A stretch of DNA of 64,000 nucleotides from Sphingopyxis sp. USTB-05 (GCF_023822045.1 NZ_CP084712.1:868001-932000), one strand, 5' to 3'. Positions 8,620-18,373 are shown, counted from the first letter of the stretch. The notes: generated by a model not told the origin, from the letters alone. Numbers and translations: made by a program.

Positions 8620-10119
8620 ATGACCGCTTCGCCCTTGCCCTCGAACTGGATGGCGCGGGATTTGACCGCGTCCGTCGTCGTATTTCTGGTCGCGATGCCG
8701 CTTTGTATGGGCATCGCTATCGCGTCGGGTGTGCCGCCCGAAAAGGGCCTCATCACCGGCATTATCGGCGGGATCGTCGTTGGCCTGCTCGCGGGATCGC
8801 CGCTGCAGGTCAGCGGCCCCGCAGCGGGCCTTGCGGTCATCGTTTTCGAGATTGTCCAGCGTCACGGTCTCGCGGCGCTGGGACCGATCCTCGTCGTTGC
8901 TGGCCTTATTCAGTTTCTGGCCGGCGTGATGAAACTAGGCGGCTGGTTCCGCGCCATCTCGCCCGCCGTCGTCCATGGGATGCTGGCCGGCATCGGCGTG
9001 CTGATCGTCGTTGGGCAGTTCCACGTGCTGTTCGATGCCCAGCCGCTTGCCAGCGGGCTCGAAAACCTGCTGGCGATCCCCGGGCGCGTGCTGGGGCTCG
9101 ACGGACCGGCCGTTCCGGCGCTGTTTATCGGCATGGTCGCAATCGGCTGTACCCTCTTGTGGGACAAGATGCGCCCCGCCGCGCTTCGCCTGCTGCCCGG
9201 CGCATTGATCGGCGTCGTTCTTGCCACGCTGATCGCTTCGTTCGCGGGGCTCGACGTAGCACGCGTTAATGTACCCGAATCGATCACCGCGGCGATTACG
9301 CCGCCGACGATGGAGGGACTCAGCGCGATGCTGACCCCGACATTGATGGTGACGGCGATCGCGATCGCGTTCATCGCCAGCGCTGAAACATTGCTTTCGG
9401 CTGCGGCGGTCGACCGGATGCACGACGGCGTGCGTACCGACTATAACAAGGAATTGCGTGCGCAGGGCGTGGGCAACCTCCTTTGCGGTGCTGCCGGAGC
9501 ATTGCCGATGACCGGCGTGATCGTCCGCAGTTCGGCGAACGTTCAGGCGGGGGCCGTGACGCGTATGTCAGCGGTGCTGCACGGGATCTGGATTCTTGCA
9601 CTGGTCGCGGCGATGCCGTGGCTGCTGCGCCAGATTCCGATGGCCGCGCTCGGCGGGATCCTTGTCGTCACCGGCTGGAAACTAGTCAGTCTGCGGCATG
9701 TACGTCACCTCCTGAAATCGCACGGCCCGCTGCCGGCGGTGATATGGGCGGCAACGCTCGTCATGGTGGTCGCGACCGACCTTTTGACCGGCGTCCTTGT
9801 CGGTCTGGCGCTGTCGCTCATCGAGATCGTCCCCAATATGCGGCGGTTGAAACTCGACGTCGATCAGACGGAACATGACCATGGTCACGAACTCCGGCTC
9901 GCCGGCGTTGCGAGTTTCGTCTCGTTGCCCAAACTATCCTCGGCGCTCGACGCGCTGCCGGTCGATCAGCGCGTTCGCATGAACCTCGCAGGCCTTCGGT
10001 CGGTCGATCATAGCTGTGCGGAACTGATTTCCGAATGGTGGCAGCGTCGCCGATCAAGGGGAGGCGAGGTCGAGATTCACGGTGCACAGGGGCGCCTTGC
10101 TACCTTGCTCGCGCACTGA
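8620..10119 (+). CDS. SulP-family anion transporter with STAS domain, probably bicarbonate
   Basis: A 499-residue inner-membrane transporter with about ten to twelve hydrophobic segments. It starts with the conserved SulP region (DLTASVVVFLVAMPLCMGIA) and keeps the family stretch IASAETLLSAAAVDRM. A C-terminal STAS domain occupies about 420-499. ATG 8620 has GGAG about 8 bases upstream; GTG 8611, overlapping the carbonic anhydrase stop, is an alternative. SulP proteins move sulfate, bicarbonate or other anions. The adjoining carbonic anhydrase favours bicarbonate, but the sequence alone does not settle it. Confidence 0.9.
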   Translation: MTASPLPSNWMARDLTASVVVFLVAMPLCMGIAIASGVPPEKGLITGIIGGIVVGLLAGSPLQVSGPAAGLAVIVFEIVQRHGLAALGPILVVAGLIQFLAGVMKLGGWFRAISPAVVHGMLAGIGVLIVVGQFHVLFDAQPLASGLENLLAIPGRVLGLDGPAVPALFIGMVAIGCTLLWDKMRPAALRLLPGALIGVVLATLIASFAGLDVARVNVPESITAAITPPTMEGLSAMLTPTLMVTAIAIAFIASAETLLSAAAVDRMHDGVRTDYNKELRAQGVGNLLCGAAGALPMTGVIVRSSANVQAGAVTRMSAVLHGIWILALVAAMPWLLRQIPMAALGGILVVTGWKLVSLRHVRHLLKSHGPLPAVIWAATLVMVVATDLLTGVLVGLALSLIEIVPNMRRLKLDVDQTEHDHGHELRLAGVASFVSLPKLSSALDALPVDQRVRMNLAGLRSVDHSCAELISEWWQRRRSRGGEVEIHGAQGRLATLLAH

Positions 10120-10154
10120 AGATAGTCCGGGCCATCGCGCTGACCGGTATCGGG

Positions 10155-10188
10155 AAGGCCAAGTCTGCGGCTGCGGGCTTGGCCTTTT
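10155..10188 (+). terminator. Rho-independent terminator after the SulP gene
   Basis: AAGGCCAAG (10155-10163) pairs with CTTGGCCTT (10178-10186) across a 14-base loop and runs into T residues. It closes the carbonic anhydrase/SulP transcript. Confidence 0.7.
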
Positions 10189-10189
10189 C

Positions 10190-10436
10190 TCGGCCGCGCC
10201 TCGAAGTCTGTCGCAGCGGACTGAAATCGCCGCCCCAAACCCGCGGTTCACGCTCCTTGTGGCACGAGAACCCCTTTCCAAGCGCAGCCATGGCACAACG
10301 GCACTTTTGCCATGATTCCAATTGGCTCGTTAGCGGCCTGTCCATCCATTATGCGGCCCGCTTCCCGCACGCTTAAGATCGCCTGCTAAAAAATCGGTGA
10401 TCGTCGGTAAGCGACGAGATGTCGTCGTCGAGGGTG
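10190..10436. other. Intergenic region, no gene seen
   Basis: The space between the SulP terminator and the convergent last gene of the nitrate operon contains only short overlapping open frames with no family resemblance, no tRNA cloverleaf and no strong hairpin with a T tract for the minus-strand operon. Confidence 0.5.
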
Positions 10437-10955
10437 CTATTTGTCCCACGTGGTGGATGCTCCTCGACCGCTCCGGCAATGAAGGCGCGCGATCATCCGG
10501 TCGAACTCATAAGCGAAGTCGACTTGGGCCTCGACCGCACGAAATCTTTGCTTCAGGTCCGCGATCCTCAGAAGCGAAGCCGAATTCGCTTCGCGGTCGC
10601 GCCCATCGAGATCGGCGCGATAGGCCATCTCGATGACGAACAGGCGGACAAATTCGGCAAGAGCCGGCAGCCTCATCTCACGAAACCCGGCCCGAGCCGC
10701 GCCCCAGTTCAGGACCTTCGCGTCGGGTGGCACCGCGATCCTGCGATCTCCGGTCATGAAGCTAACCACGACCGCCGTGTTCCAGATCAGGATGTCGGCA
10801 TTGCTCATCCTGTCCGCGCCGCCCGCAGATATCCTCTGTGCGATGTCGCGTAGCGCCGCCTCCGCTGTGCCGGAACGGCCAGGGTCGGCGGTTGCCGGCG
10901 CCGGGGTGCGAGCGAGAGGTTGCGCAAATCTGCGCGCAAGCAACGCTAGCAGCAT
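10437..10955 (-). CDS. Unknown protein at the end of the nitrate assimilation operon
   Basis: I do not recognise this 172-residue protein. ATG 10955 overlaps the end of moeA by about 10 bases, placing it last in the operon; the open frame further upstream only shadows moeA. It begins with a short hydrophobic, basic stretch (MLLALLARRFAQPLA), then a low-complexity Ala/Pro part. From about residue 50 a compact region follows (ADILIWNTAVVVSFMTGDRR, then an alpha-helical, Arg/Glu-rich C-terminus). A second ATG lies at about residue 50 (MSNADILIW). Position suggests an accessory role in nitrate metabolism; the function is unknown. Confidence 0.65.
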   Translation of the reverse strand: MLLALLARRFAQPLARTPAPATADPGRSGTAEAALRDIAQRISAGGADRMSNADILIWNTAVVVSFMTGDRRIAVPPDAKVLNWGAARAGFREMRLPALAEFVRLFVIEMAYRADLDGRDREANSASLLRIADLKQRFRAVEAQVDFAYEFDRMIARLHCRSGRGASTTWDK

Positions 10956-12178
10956 AGAGGCAGCGTTGGCACGAGCATGCCGGGAAGGACGGGTGCGGCG
11001 TGGGCGCTGCGCCGCACCAGCGCGTTGCTTCGCGCTAGCCGGGCTTGTTGCGATGCGTCCTGCCGGTCCGCGACGGTGACGCCGCGATAGGAGGTCTCCC
11101 CGCAAAGGAAAGCCTCGCGCGCGCCATTCGCCTCGATCGGTGCGGCGGCGGGCAGAAGCTGCCAGGGCAGCGCGTCCGCGACGTCGCCGCCCATGAGCCG
11201 CGTGATGAGCGGCACGAGGAAGAGGCGCGCGATCGTCAGGGCTGCGGCGGGATTTCCAGGCAGTCCAATGATGTGGGCCGCTCCGGCCCTTCCGTACCAC
11301 ACCGGCTTTCCGGGCTTTATGTCGACATCGGCAAATGCAATTTCGAAGCCGAGCGGAGCGAAGGCGGCGCGGCCAAAGTCGCGATCGCCGCGCGATGCGC
11401 CGCCGAGGACGACGATGATATCGGATGCCGTGTCATGTTTTGCGCGCGCGATAGCCCCAGGATCGTCGGCAAGTCGGGCCTTCGCAACCACGTCGGCGCC
11501 AGCCGATCGACATAGTAATTCAATCGCGGCGGTCAGGCTGTCCGGGATCGAAAAGGCCGCGTCTGCTGCAGAGCCGGGGGCAAGTATCTCGTCTCCCGTC
11601 GTGAGAAGCAGGATGCGCGGGCGCCGCGTAACTGTGAGCCGACTATAGTCGCCCGCCGCGGCAACTATCGCGGTTGCGGGTGTGATCTTAGCGCCTGGTC
11701 GCAGGAGCAACTGCCCCCGCGCAAAGTCCGAGCCGTGTCGCCGGATGTGCGGCTTGCCGCGTGGCGGGCCCTCGATCGTCACGACGGCATCGACCTCGCG
11801 GCAATATTCGATCATGACGACGCGGTCGGCGCCGCCGGGCAGGGGAGCGCCGGTCATGACGCGGACTGTCTCGCCCGCTCCGATCTCGCCAGCGTCGCCG
11901 CTGCCTGCATAGCTGATCCCGATTTGCGTCAGCGTCGACGCCCCATCGACGAGATCGCACGCGCGAACCGCGTAGCCGTCCATTGCCGCGCAATCGAAGC
12001 GGGGGGAGTCGAGGCGGGCATGGACGGGATCGACGAGATGGCATCCCCCTGCATCGACCAGCGATAGGGTGATCGCCTCGAGCGGGACCGCATGGGCGAC
12101 CAGAATCGCCAGAGCCATGTCATAGCTGATCGAGGCGGCGCATTCGGTGGCGGCGGTCATGGTGCCGAGTTTAGTCAT
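10946..12178 (-). CDS. moeA: Molybdopterin molybdenumtransferase MoeA
   Basis: MoeA inserts molybdate into adenylylated molybdopterin, giving the molybdenum cofactor that the nitrate reductase of this operon needs before its maturation to the bis-MGD form. The 410-residue length matches the E. coli protein. Visible motifs are the substrate-site stretch AAMDGYAVRA near the N-terminus, the MoCF-like core (LLTTGDEIL, VVLGGASRGDRDF) and the conserved GLPGNPAAAL. ATG 12178 overlaps the cobA stop by 8 bases; a second ATG at 12160 is also possible. A MoeA gene within the operon supplies cofactor together with its consumer. Confidence 0.93.
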   Translation of the reverse strand: MTKLGTMTAATECAASISYDMALAILVAHAVPLEAITLSLVDAGGCHLVDPVHARLDSPRFDCAAMDGYAVRACDLVDGASTLTQIGISYAGSGDAGEIGAGETVRVMTGAPLPGGADRVVMIEYCREVDAVVTIEGPPRGKPHIRRHGSDFARGQLLLRPGAKITPATAIVAAAGDYSRLTVTRRPRILLLTTGDEILAPGSAADAAFSIPDSLTAAIELLCRSAGADVVAKARLADDPGAIARAKHDTASDIIVVLGGASRGDRDFGRAAFAPLGFEIAFADVDIKPGKPVWYGRAGAAHIIGLPGNPAAALTIARLFLVPLITRLMGGDVADALPWQLLPAAAPIEANGAREAFLCGETSYRGVTVADRQDASQQARLARSNALVRRSAHAAPVLPGMLVPTLPLCC

Positions 12179-12956
12179 GCGTCGTCTGCGCCATATTCTC
12201 GAAACTGGCAGGGGTGAGTTCCGCCAAGGCAACGGCCGCGCCGATGAGGATTAGCGTCGGAGCATCGGCAGCGAAGGATTTGACCGCCAGGTCAAGCAGA
12301 TCGAGCCGCGTCGCCAGTCGCCGTTCCTCGGGCGCGCTGACATGGCACGCGATCATCACAGGCATTGCACCGGGCATTCCCGCCCGCATGAGTCCGCGCA
12401 TGATCTCGCCGGCCGCCTCGCGTCCCATATAGAAGGCGAGGGTCGAGGCGCCCTGCGCAAGCGAGGCCCAGTCGATGTCGAGCGCGGCACCGCGCTTGCT
12501 GTGTGCCGTGACGAAGCGGACGTCGCGCGCCACGCCGCGGAGCGATAGCGACATGCCGGCAGAGGCGGCGGCGGCGCTCGCGGCAGTGACGCCGGGACAG
12601 ATGCGGACTTCAAAGCCTGCCTCATGCAGCGCAGATATTTCTTCGGTCGCGCGGCCGAACAGGGTCGGGTCGCCGCCTTTGAGGCGAACGACGCGCTTGC
12701 CCGCACGCGCGGCGGTTACAAGCAGTGTGTCGATGGTCGCTTGATCCTTCGAGTGGCGGCCCGAGCGTTTGCCGACGCTCACGCGCTCCACCTGCGCTGG
12801 GATCAGCGCGAGCACGCCGTGGCCGACCAGCGCATCGTAAAAGACGACGTCGGCCTGCTCGATCAGTCTGACGGCTTTCATCGTCAGCAGTTCGGGATCG
12901 CCTGGACCGGCGCCGACCAGCCACACCATCCCGGGTGCAAAGTCGTTACGCTGCAT
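12171..12956 (-). CDS. cobA: Uroporphyrinogen-III C-methyltransferase (SUMT)
   Basis: A 261-residue SAM-dependent enzyme that converts uroporphyrinogen III to precorrin-2, the first step to siroheme and cobalamin. The tetrapyrrole methylase signatures are clear: VGAGPGDPELLTMKA at the N-terminus, VVRLKGGDPTLFGR near residue 90, and PGVTAASAAAASAG. It lacks the CysG-type dehydrogenase/ferrochelatase part, so those steps must be encoded elsewhere. It lies between nasA (11-base overlap) and moeA (8-base overlap). The immediate purpose is probably siroheme for NirB; cobalamin supply is a secondary possibility. Confidence 0.94.
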   Translation of the reverse strand: MQRNDFAPGMVWLVGAGPGDPELLTMKAVRLIEQADVVFYDALVGHGVLALIPAQVERVSVGKRSGRHSKDQATIDTLLVTAARAGKRVVRLKGGDPTLFGRATEEISALHEAGFEVRICPGVTAASAAAASAGMSLSLRGVARDVRFVTAHSKRGAALDIDWASLAQGASTLAFYMGREAAGEIMRGLMRAGMPGAMPVMIACHVSAPEERRLATRLDLLDLAVKSFAADAPTLILIGAAVALAELTPASFENMAQTTHD

Positions 12957-15540
12957 CGCTCTTCTCCTCGGTCAGAATGCGCGCGAGCGCCGGTCGGCAT
13001 GAGCCGCAATTGGTCCCAGCGCCGATCGCGGCCCCGATCGCCGAAACTGCGGCGAGATTCTGGTCGCGGATCGCCGCGACGATCGTCTTCAGTCCGATGT
13101 CGAAGCAGACACAGATCACCGGGCCGCGGTCGGCCTGAACGCCGGGCGCGCGGCCCGCGAGCAGCGTCGGCGCGACCTCGGGAGCGGAGAGCTGTGCGAT
13201 CAGCCAATCGCGCGGCGGCAGTTCGCCACTCTCGGTGACGAATAGGGCGCCCGCGAGGCGGCCGTTCGCGACGATGGCGATGCGGCGCGTGCCGCGCGCG
13301 GCGTCCTGCGCCTCGATGCGTTCACCTTTTGGAAGCAGGGCTTCGACGGATTTGAGGTCGCCATTTCCCGCAACTTCCCACATCACCCCCGACGGCACCG
13401 CAACGCGCGTTGCCCACAGGCAGCGTGGGGTGTCGGAAAGTTCGCGCGACAGGAGCAGGAATCCGCGCCATTTGGAGGTGACGGCGGCGATCGACGCCGG
13501 AGTGCGCTTGAAACCTGGCTGGCCCGATACCGGATCGACGAGCGGACGCGGGAGCAGACCGGTACGCCCGCCACTCGACGTGCGGTCCGTCCAGTGGATC
13601 GGCACGAATAGTTCGCCCGGTCGCTGACCGCTGCTAAAGGCGACGCGATACAGGGCGGCGCCCTGCGGGGTTTCCACCCGCGCGAGGCCGCCGTCGGAGA
13701 GGTCCAGGCGGGCGCCGTCGTCGGGGTGCACCTCGACGAGCGGCTCGGCGCGATGTCGCGCGAGCTTCGGCGCAAGCCCGCTGCGCGTCATCGTATGCCA
13801 TTGATCACGATAACGCCCGCTATTGAGCGTCAACGGCCACTTGGCGAGCGGTTCGGGCAGCGGCTTTTGCGCGACCGGAACGAGACGCGCGCGGCCATCC
13901 TCGGTCGAGAAATGCCCGTCGGCGAAGGGGTGCTCGCCGCCCCAACGGAAAGGCTCCATCGCATCATAGGCGGCGTTGCCCCCTTGCGCCGCGCCGGGCA
14001 GCGCGAACATCCGGGTGCCGTCGTTATCATAGTTCGAGAGGCGGCAATGTTCGCGCCAGATATCGGCGGGCCGGTCATAAGCAAAGGCGGTCTTCCAGCC
14101 CATCCGCCGCGCGACTTCCTTGACGATCCACCAGTCGGGCATGGCCTCGCCGGGCAGCGGGAAAAGCGCACGCTGGCGGCTGATCGTTCGGTCGCTGTTG
14201 GTGACCGTGCCGTCCTTCTCGCCCCATGCGGCGGCGGGCAGCCGGACGTGCGCGAAGGCGCCGGTATCGGTTTGCTCGATCACGTCGCTGACGACGACGA
14301 AGGGGCAGGCGGCGAGCGCTTCGCGCACCCGGTTCGCGTCGGGCATCGACACGGCAGGGTTGGTCGCCATCACCCACAGCGCCTTGATGCGTCCCTCGCC
14401 GACGGCGCGGAACAGGTCGACCGCCTTGAGTCCGGGCTTTTCCGCCATCGTCGGCGCGGCCCAGAAGCGCTGAACGCGCGCGCGGTTTTCGGGGGCGAAG
14501 TCCATATGCGCAGCAAGCGTCGAGGCGAGCCCGCCGACTTCGCGCCCGCCCATCGCATTGGGCTGGCCCGTGATCGAAAAGGGCGCCGCGCCCGGCTTGC
14601 CGATGCGGCCGGTTGCGAGATGGAGGTTGAGAATCGCGTTGACCTGATCGGTCCCGGCGGTCGACTGATTGATCCCCTGGCTGAACATCGTTACCGTGCG
14701 CGGATTGGCGGCGAACAGCTCATAGAAACGCCTGAGGTCGGCGACGGGCACGTCGCAGGTGCGCGCCATCGACCACAGGTCGTTCCCCTCTCCAAGCTGG
14801 TCCCAGAAGTCGGCGGGCACCGCGACATGCGCAGCGAGATAGGCTTCGTCGACGATATTCGCTGCGCGGCAATGATGAAGCAGACCGGTCATCAGCGCGA
14901 CGTCGCTGCCCGGGCGGATCGCAAGGTGAAGGTCGGCCTCTTCGGCGGTTTCGGTACGGCGCGGGTCGATGACGACAAGCTTCGCACCCGCTTCGCAGCG
15001 CGCGCGGATGCGTTGATAGACGATCGGGTGGCACCAGGCGGTGTTCGATCCGACAAGGATGATCAGATCGGCGGCGTCGAGATCATTATAGGTCGCCGGA
15101 ACGATATCCTCGCCAAACGCGCGCATATGACCCGCAACCGCGCTCGACATGCAGAGGCGCGAATTGGTGTCGATGTTCGCGGTGCCGATGAACCCCTTCA
15201 TCAGCTTGTTCGCGACATAATAATCTTCAGTGAGCAGCTGGCCCGAGACATAGAAGGCGACGCTGTTCGGGCCGTGGCGCGCGATCGTCTCCTTGAAGCG
15301 CTTCGCGACAAGGTCGAGCGCGCGGTCCCAGCTTGCGCGCTTCTTGCCGATCATCGGATGGAGCAAGCGCCCTTCCAGCCCGACGGTTTCGCCGAGATGG
15401 GTTCCCTTCGAGCATAGTCGTCCGCGATTGGCGGGATGGTCGGGATCGCCCGCGATCTCGACCGTCCGTCCGCCCTTCACCGTCGCGCTGATCCCGCAGC
15501 CGACGCCGCAATAGGCGCAGGTCGTGCGGATCGGGTCCAT
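12946..15540 (-). CDS. nasA: Assimilatory nitrate reductase catalytic subunit with C-terminal [2Fe-2S] domain
   Basis: An 864-residue molybdopterin oxidoreductase reducing nitrate to nitrite in the cytoplasm. The N-terminus carries the [4Fe-4S] cysteines (C8, C11 and C15 in CAYCGVGCG, and C43 in RLCSKG). The bis-MGD binding core follows (VGSNTAWCHPI, FSQGINQSTAGTDQ, IKALWVMATNPAVSMP). The last 65 or so residues form a BFD-like [2Fe-2S] domain with CVCF and CGSCRP, as in NasA proteins that take electrons without a separate small subunit. The start at 15540 forms ATGA with the nirD stop. It acts before NirBD. Confidence 0.96.
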   Translation of the reverse strand: MDPIRTTCAYCGVGCGISATVKGGRTVEIAGDPDHPANRGRLCSKGTHLGETVGLEGRLLHPMIGKKRASWDRALDLVAKRFKETIARHGPNSVAFYVSGQLLTEDYYVANKLMKGFIGTANIDTNSRLCMSSAVAGHMRAFGEDIVPATYNDLDAADLIILVGSNTAWCHPIVYQRIRARCEAGAKLVVIDPRRTETAEEADLHLAIRPGSDVALMTGLLHHCRAANIVDEAYLAAHVAVPADFWDQLGEGNDLWSMARTCDVPVADLRRFYELFAANPRTVTMFSQGINQSTAGTDQVNAILNLHLATGRIGKPGAAPFSITGQPNAMGGREVGGLASTLAAHMDFAPENRARVQRFWAAPTMAEKPGLKAVDLFRAVGEGRIKALWVMATNPAVSMPDANRVREALAACPFVVVSDVIEQTDTGAFAHVRLPAAAWGEKDGTVTNSDRTISRQRALFPLPGEAMPDWWIVKEVARRMGWKTAFAYDRPADIWREHCRLSNYDNDGTRMFALPGAAQGGNAAYDAMEPFRWGGEHPFADGHFSTEDGRARLVPVAQKPLPEPLAKWPLTLNSGRYRDQWHTMTRSGLAPKLARHRAEPLVEVHPDDGARLDLSDGGLARVETPQGAALYRVAFSSGQRPGELFVPIHWTDRTSSGGRTGLLPRPLVDPVSGQPGFKRTPASIAAVTSKWRGFLLLSRELSDTPRCLWATRVAVPSGVMWEVAGNGDLKSVEALLPKGERIEAQDAARGTRRIAIVANGRLAGALFVTESGELPPRDWLIAQLSAPEVAPTLLAGRAPGVQADRGPVICVCFDIGLKTIVAAIRDQNLAAVSAIGAAIGAGTNCGSCRPALARILTEEKSDAA

Positions 15541-15881
15541 CAGGCTGCGGCCTTCAATGTGCTGGCACGGCAGATGAGGACACGGCCGCCGTCGATCTTC
15601 ACCGGCACCGTCGGCGTGCAGCCCTTGTCGTCGCCAAGCGCTTCGCCGCTCGATAGGCTGATCCGCCAATTGTGCAGCGGGCAGGCAACTGCGCCGCCAT
15701 GGACGATGCCCTGGCTGAGGCGCCCATGTTTGTGCGGACAGCGGTCGAGCAGCGCGAATATCTTGCCCTCGGCGGTGCGAAACACCGCGATATCGTCGCC
15801 GCCTTCGACCTGCACGGTGCGGCTGCCGCGCACCGGGATCTGGTCGACCCAGCCGATGTCGAGCCATTCAGCGGTCGTCAT
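15540..15881 (-). CDS. nirD: Nitrite reductase small subunit, Rieske-type
   Basis: A 113-residue partner of NirB in NADH-dependent reduction of nitrite to ammonium. It is a Rieske fold with complete ligands: Cys48 and His50 in CPHKHG, and Cys67 and His70 in CPLHNW. Many NirD proteins lack these residues, so the intact cluster is worth noting. Start and stop both form ATGA overlaps with neighbours (nirB upstream, nasA downstream). Confidence 0.93.
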   Translation of the reverse strand: MTTAEWLDIGWVDQIPVRGSRTVQVEGGDDIAVFRTAEGKIFALLDRCPHKHGRLSQGIVHGGAVACPLHNWRISLSSGEALGDDKGCTPTVPVKIDGGRVLICRASTLKAAA

Positions 15882-18373
15882 GTCTCCATCTCCTCCAAAA
15901 ATGCACGTTCCTGCGGGATGAAGCGCGCCATCGGTGCATGATGCTCGGCCTCGGCACCCTCGGCGCGCTGCGCCCAGGGATCGTCCTGGCTGAAGCTTTG
16001 CGAATAGAGGAAACGCGCGCGGAGCGCCTCGCGGCCTGCTTCGTCATCGACGATGCGCGCCTTGATATAGTCGACCCCGACGCGCTCGATCCAAGGTGCG
16101 GTGCGTTCCAGATAGCGCGCTTCTTCGCGATAGAGCTGGATGAAGGCCGCGCAATAATCCATCGCCTCCTGCTCGGTCGCGACCTTGCAGAGAAGGTCGG
16201 TAACGCGGACGTGAATCCCGCCATTGCCGCCGACGTGCAGCTCATATCCGCTGTCGACGCAGACGATGCCGAAATCCTTGATCGTCGCTTCGGCGCAGTT
16301 GCGCGGGCATCCCGACACCGCGATCTTGAACTTGTGCGGCATCCAGCTGCCCCAGCTCATCCGCTCGACCTTCACGCCAAGCCCCGTCGAATCCTGCGTG
16401 CCGAAGCGGCACCATTCGGATCCGACGCACGTCTTCACGGTCCGCAGCGACTTGCCATAGGCATGGCCCGACACCATTCCTGCGGCATTAAGGTCGGCCC
16501 AGACGGCGGGCAGATCCTCTTTCCTGATTCCGAATATGTCGAGCCGCTGACCGCCGGTGACCTTGACCATCGGCGCGTTGAACTTTTCGACGACGTCGGC
16601 GATCGCGCGGAGCTCGCGCGGATTGGTGAGCCCGCCCCACATGCGCGGCACGACCGAATAAGTGCCGTCCTTCTGAATATTGGCGTGCAGCCGTTCATTG
16701 ACGAAACGGCTTTGCTGATCGTCGACATAATCGCCGGGGAGCGCGCAGAGCAGATAATAATTGAGCGCTGGCCGGCATGACGAGCAGCCGTCGGGGGTGG
16801 TCCAGTGCATCTTCTGCATCACTTCGGGGATCGAGCGCATGGCCTGCGCGACAATCTCGCGGCGGACATCGTCGTGGCCGAAGCTCGTGCATTTGCACAT
16901 CGTTTTTGGCCCGCTCTGCACATCGTCGCCGAGCGTCAGCGCGAGCAGATTTTCGACGAGGCCGGTGCAGGAACCGCAACTCGCCGACGCCTTGCAGGTG
17001 CCGCGCACCGCGTCGAGGCTATGCGCCCCCTTGGCGATGCATGACACGACCTGACCCTTGGTGACGCCGTTGCAGCCGCAGATTTCCGCATCGTCGGAAA
17101 GCGCCGCAACGGCGGCCTTAGGGTCCGCAGCGCCTCCTCCCGAGGCGAAGGCCTGACCGAAGATCAGCATGTCGCGAAGCTCGGACACGTCTTCCTGGCG
17201 TTTGAGCAGGTCGAAGTACCAGCCACCATCGGCGGTGTCGCCATAGAGCACCGCACCGACGATGCGGTCGTCGCGGACGATCACGCGCTTGTAGACGCCG
17301 CGGCTGGCGTCGCGGAGGACGATATCCTCGCATCCGTCACCGCCTGAAAAGTCGCCCGCCGAAAAGACGTCGATCCCCGACACCTTGAGCTTGGTGGACG
17401 TGACCGAGCCGCGATAGCCGCTCGGCTGTTCGACCAGCCCGTCTGCGAGGCTGCGGCACATGTCCCACAGCGGCGCGACGAGGCCATAGACTTGCCCGTC
17501 ATGCTCGACGCATTCGCCGACCGCGAGCACCGCGGGATCGCTCGTCACCATATGGTCGTCGACCTGAATGCCGCGTCCGACAGCCAGACCGGCGTCGCGC
17601 GCGAGCGCGGTCGAAGGGCGGATGCCGACCGCCATCACGACCAGGCTGGCGGGGATCAGCGTTCCGTCCTTGAGCCTCACGCCCTCGACCTTACCGTCGC
17701 CGATGATTTCGGCGGTGTCGGCGCCAGTCAGGATCGTCTGGCCGCGGCCTTCCAATGCCTGTTTGAGCAGCCAGCCCGCGGCTTCGTCGAGCTGCCGCTC
17801 CATCAGCGTCGGCATCAGGTGGATGACGGTGACTTTCATGCCGCGCAGGGTCAGCCCATGCGCCGCTTCGAGCCCGAGCAGGCCGCCGCCGATCACCACC
17901 GCGTCGCCTCCGGCATCGGCCGCGGCGAGCATCGTGTCGACGTCATCCATGTCGCGGAACGCGATCACACCGGGCAAATCCTTGCCGGGCACCGGGATGA
18001 TGAAGGGATCGGAGCCAGTGGCGATCAGCAGCCGGTCATAGCGTTCGGTGGTGCCGCCGCGCGTCGTCACCGTCTTGGCATGGCGGTCGATCGCGACGAC
18101 CGGATCGCCTGCGATCAGCGCAATTCCGTTCGACGCATACCAGTCGGCGTCGTTGATCACGATATCGTCGAAGCATTTCTCGCCCGCGAGGACGGGGGAC
18201 AGCATGATGCGGTTGTAATTGACGCGCGGTTCGGCGCCGAAAATCGTCACGCGATAGCGGGCAGGATCGCGCGCGAGCAATTCCTCGATCGCGCGGCACC
18301 CGGCCATGCCATTGCCGATGACGATCAGATGCTCGCGCGCGTCGGCGGCACGGTCGATTGGGCGGTGTTCCAT
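15878..18373 (-). CDS. nirB: NADH-dependent nitrite reductase large subunit
   Basis: An 831-residue cytoplasmic enzyme reducing nitrite to ammonium, the normal length for NirB. Order: an FAD/NADH pyridine-nucleotide reductase part (VIGNGMAG near residue 18; VVIGGGLLGLEAAHGL); BFD-like [2Fe-2S] elements near 430 (CGCNGV) and 465 (CKASASCGSC) and a further cysteine-rich stretch (CKCTSFGHDDVR, CSSCRP). Then the nitrite/sulfite reductase half with the siroheme and [4Fe-4S] cysteines near 648 (CVGSEWC) and 688 (GCPRNC). ATG 18373 overlaps the porin stop as ATGA; the ORF extension beyond it is a shadow of the porin gene. It needs siroheme, whose first dedicated step is encoded by cobA in the same operon. 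Confidence 0.96.
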   Translation of the reverse strand: MEHRPIDRAADAREHLIVIGNGMAGCRAIEELLARDPARYRVTIFGAEPRVNYNRIMLSPVLAGEKCFDDIVINDADWYASNGIALIAGDPVVAIDRHAKTVTTRGGTTERYDRLLIATGSDPFIIPVPGKDLPGVIAFRDMDDVDTMLAAADAGGDAVVIGGGLLGLEAAHGLTLRGMKVTVIHLMPTLMERQLDEAAGWLLKQALEGRGQTILTGADTAEIIGDGKVEGVRLKDGTLIPASLVVMAVGIRPSTALARDAGLAVGRGIQVDDHMVTSDPAVLAVGECVEHDGQVYGLVAPLWDMCRSLADGLVEQPSGYRGSVTSTKLKVSGIDVFSAGDFSGGDGCEDIVLRDASRGVYKRVIVRDDRIVGAVLYGDTADGGWYFDLLKRQEDVSELRDMLIFGQAFASGGGAADPKAAVAALSDDAEICGCNGVTKGQVVSCIAKGAHSLDAVRGTCKASASCGSCTGLVENLLALTLGDDVQSGPKTMCKCTSFGHDDVRREIVAQAMRSIPEVMQKMHWTTPDGCSSCRPALNYYLLCALPGDYVDDQQSRFVNERLHANIQKDGTYSVVPRMWGGLTNPRELRAIADVVEKFNAPMVKVTGGQRLDIFGIRKEDLPAVWADLNAAGMVSGHAYGKSLRTVKTCVGSEWCRFGTQDSTGLGVKVERMSWGSWMPHKFKIAVSGCPRNCAEATIKDFGIVCVDSGYELHVGGNGGIHVRVTDLLCKVATEQEAMDYCAAFIQLYREEARYLERTAPWIERVGVDYIKARIVDDEAGREALRARFLYSQSFSQDDPWAQRAEGAEAEHHAPMARFIPQERAFLEEMET

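Noticed and set aside
10200..10300. tRNA-like segment (GGTTCACGCTCC)
   Set aside because: No acceptor, anticodon or D stems could be paired around it.
13726..15417. Plus-strand open frame of 563 residues across nasA
   Set aside because: nasA on the other strand has intact motifs; this frame has no recognisable motif and no start signal.
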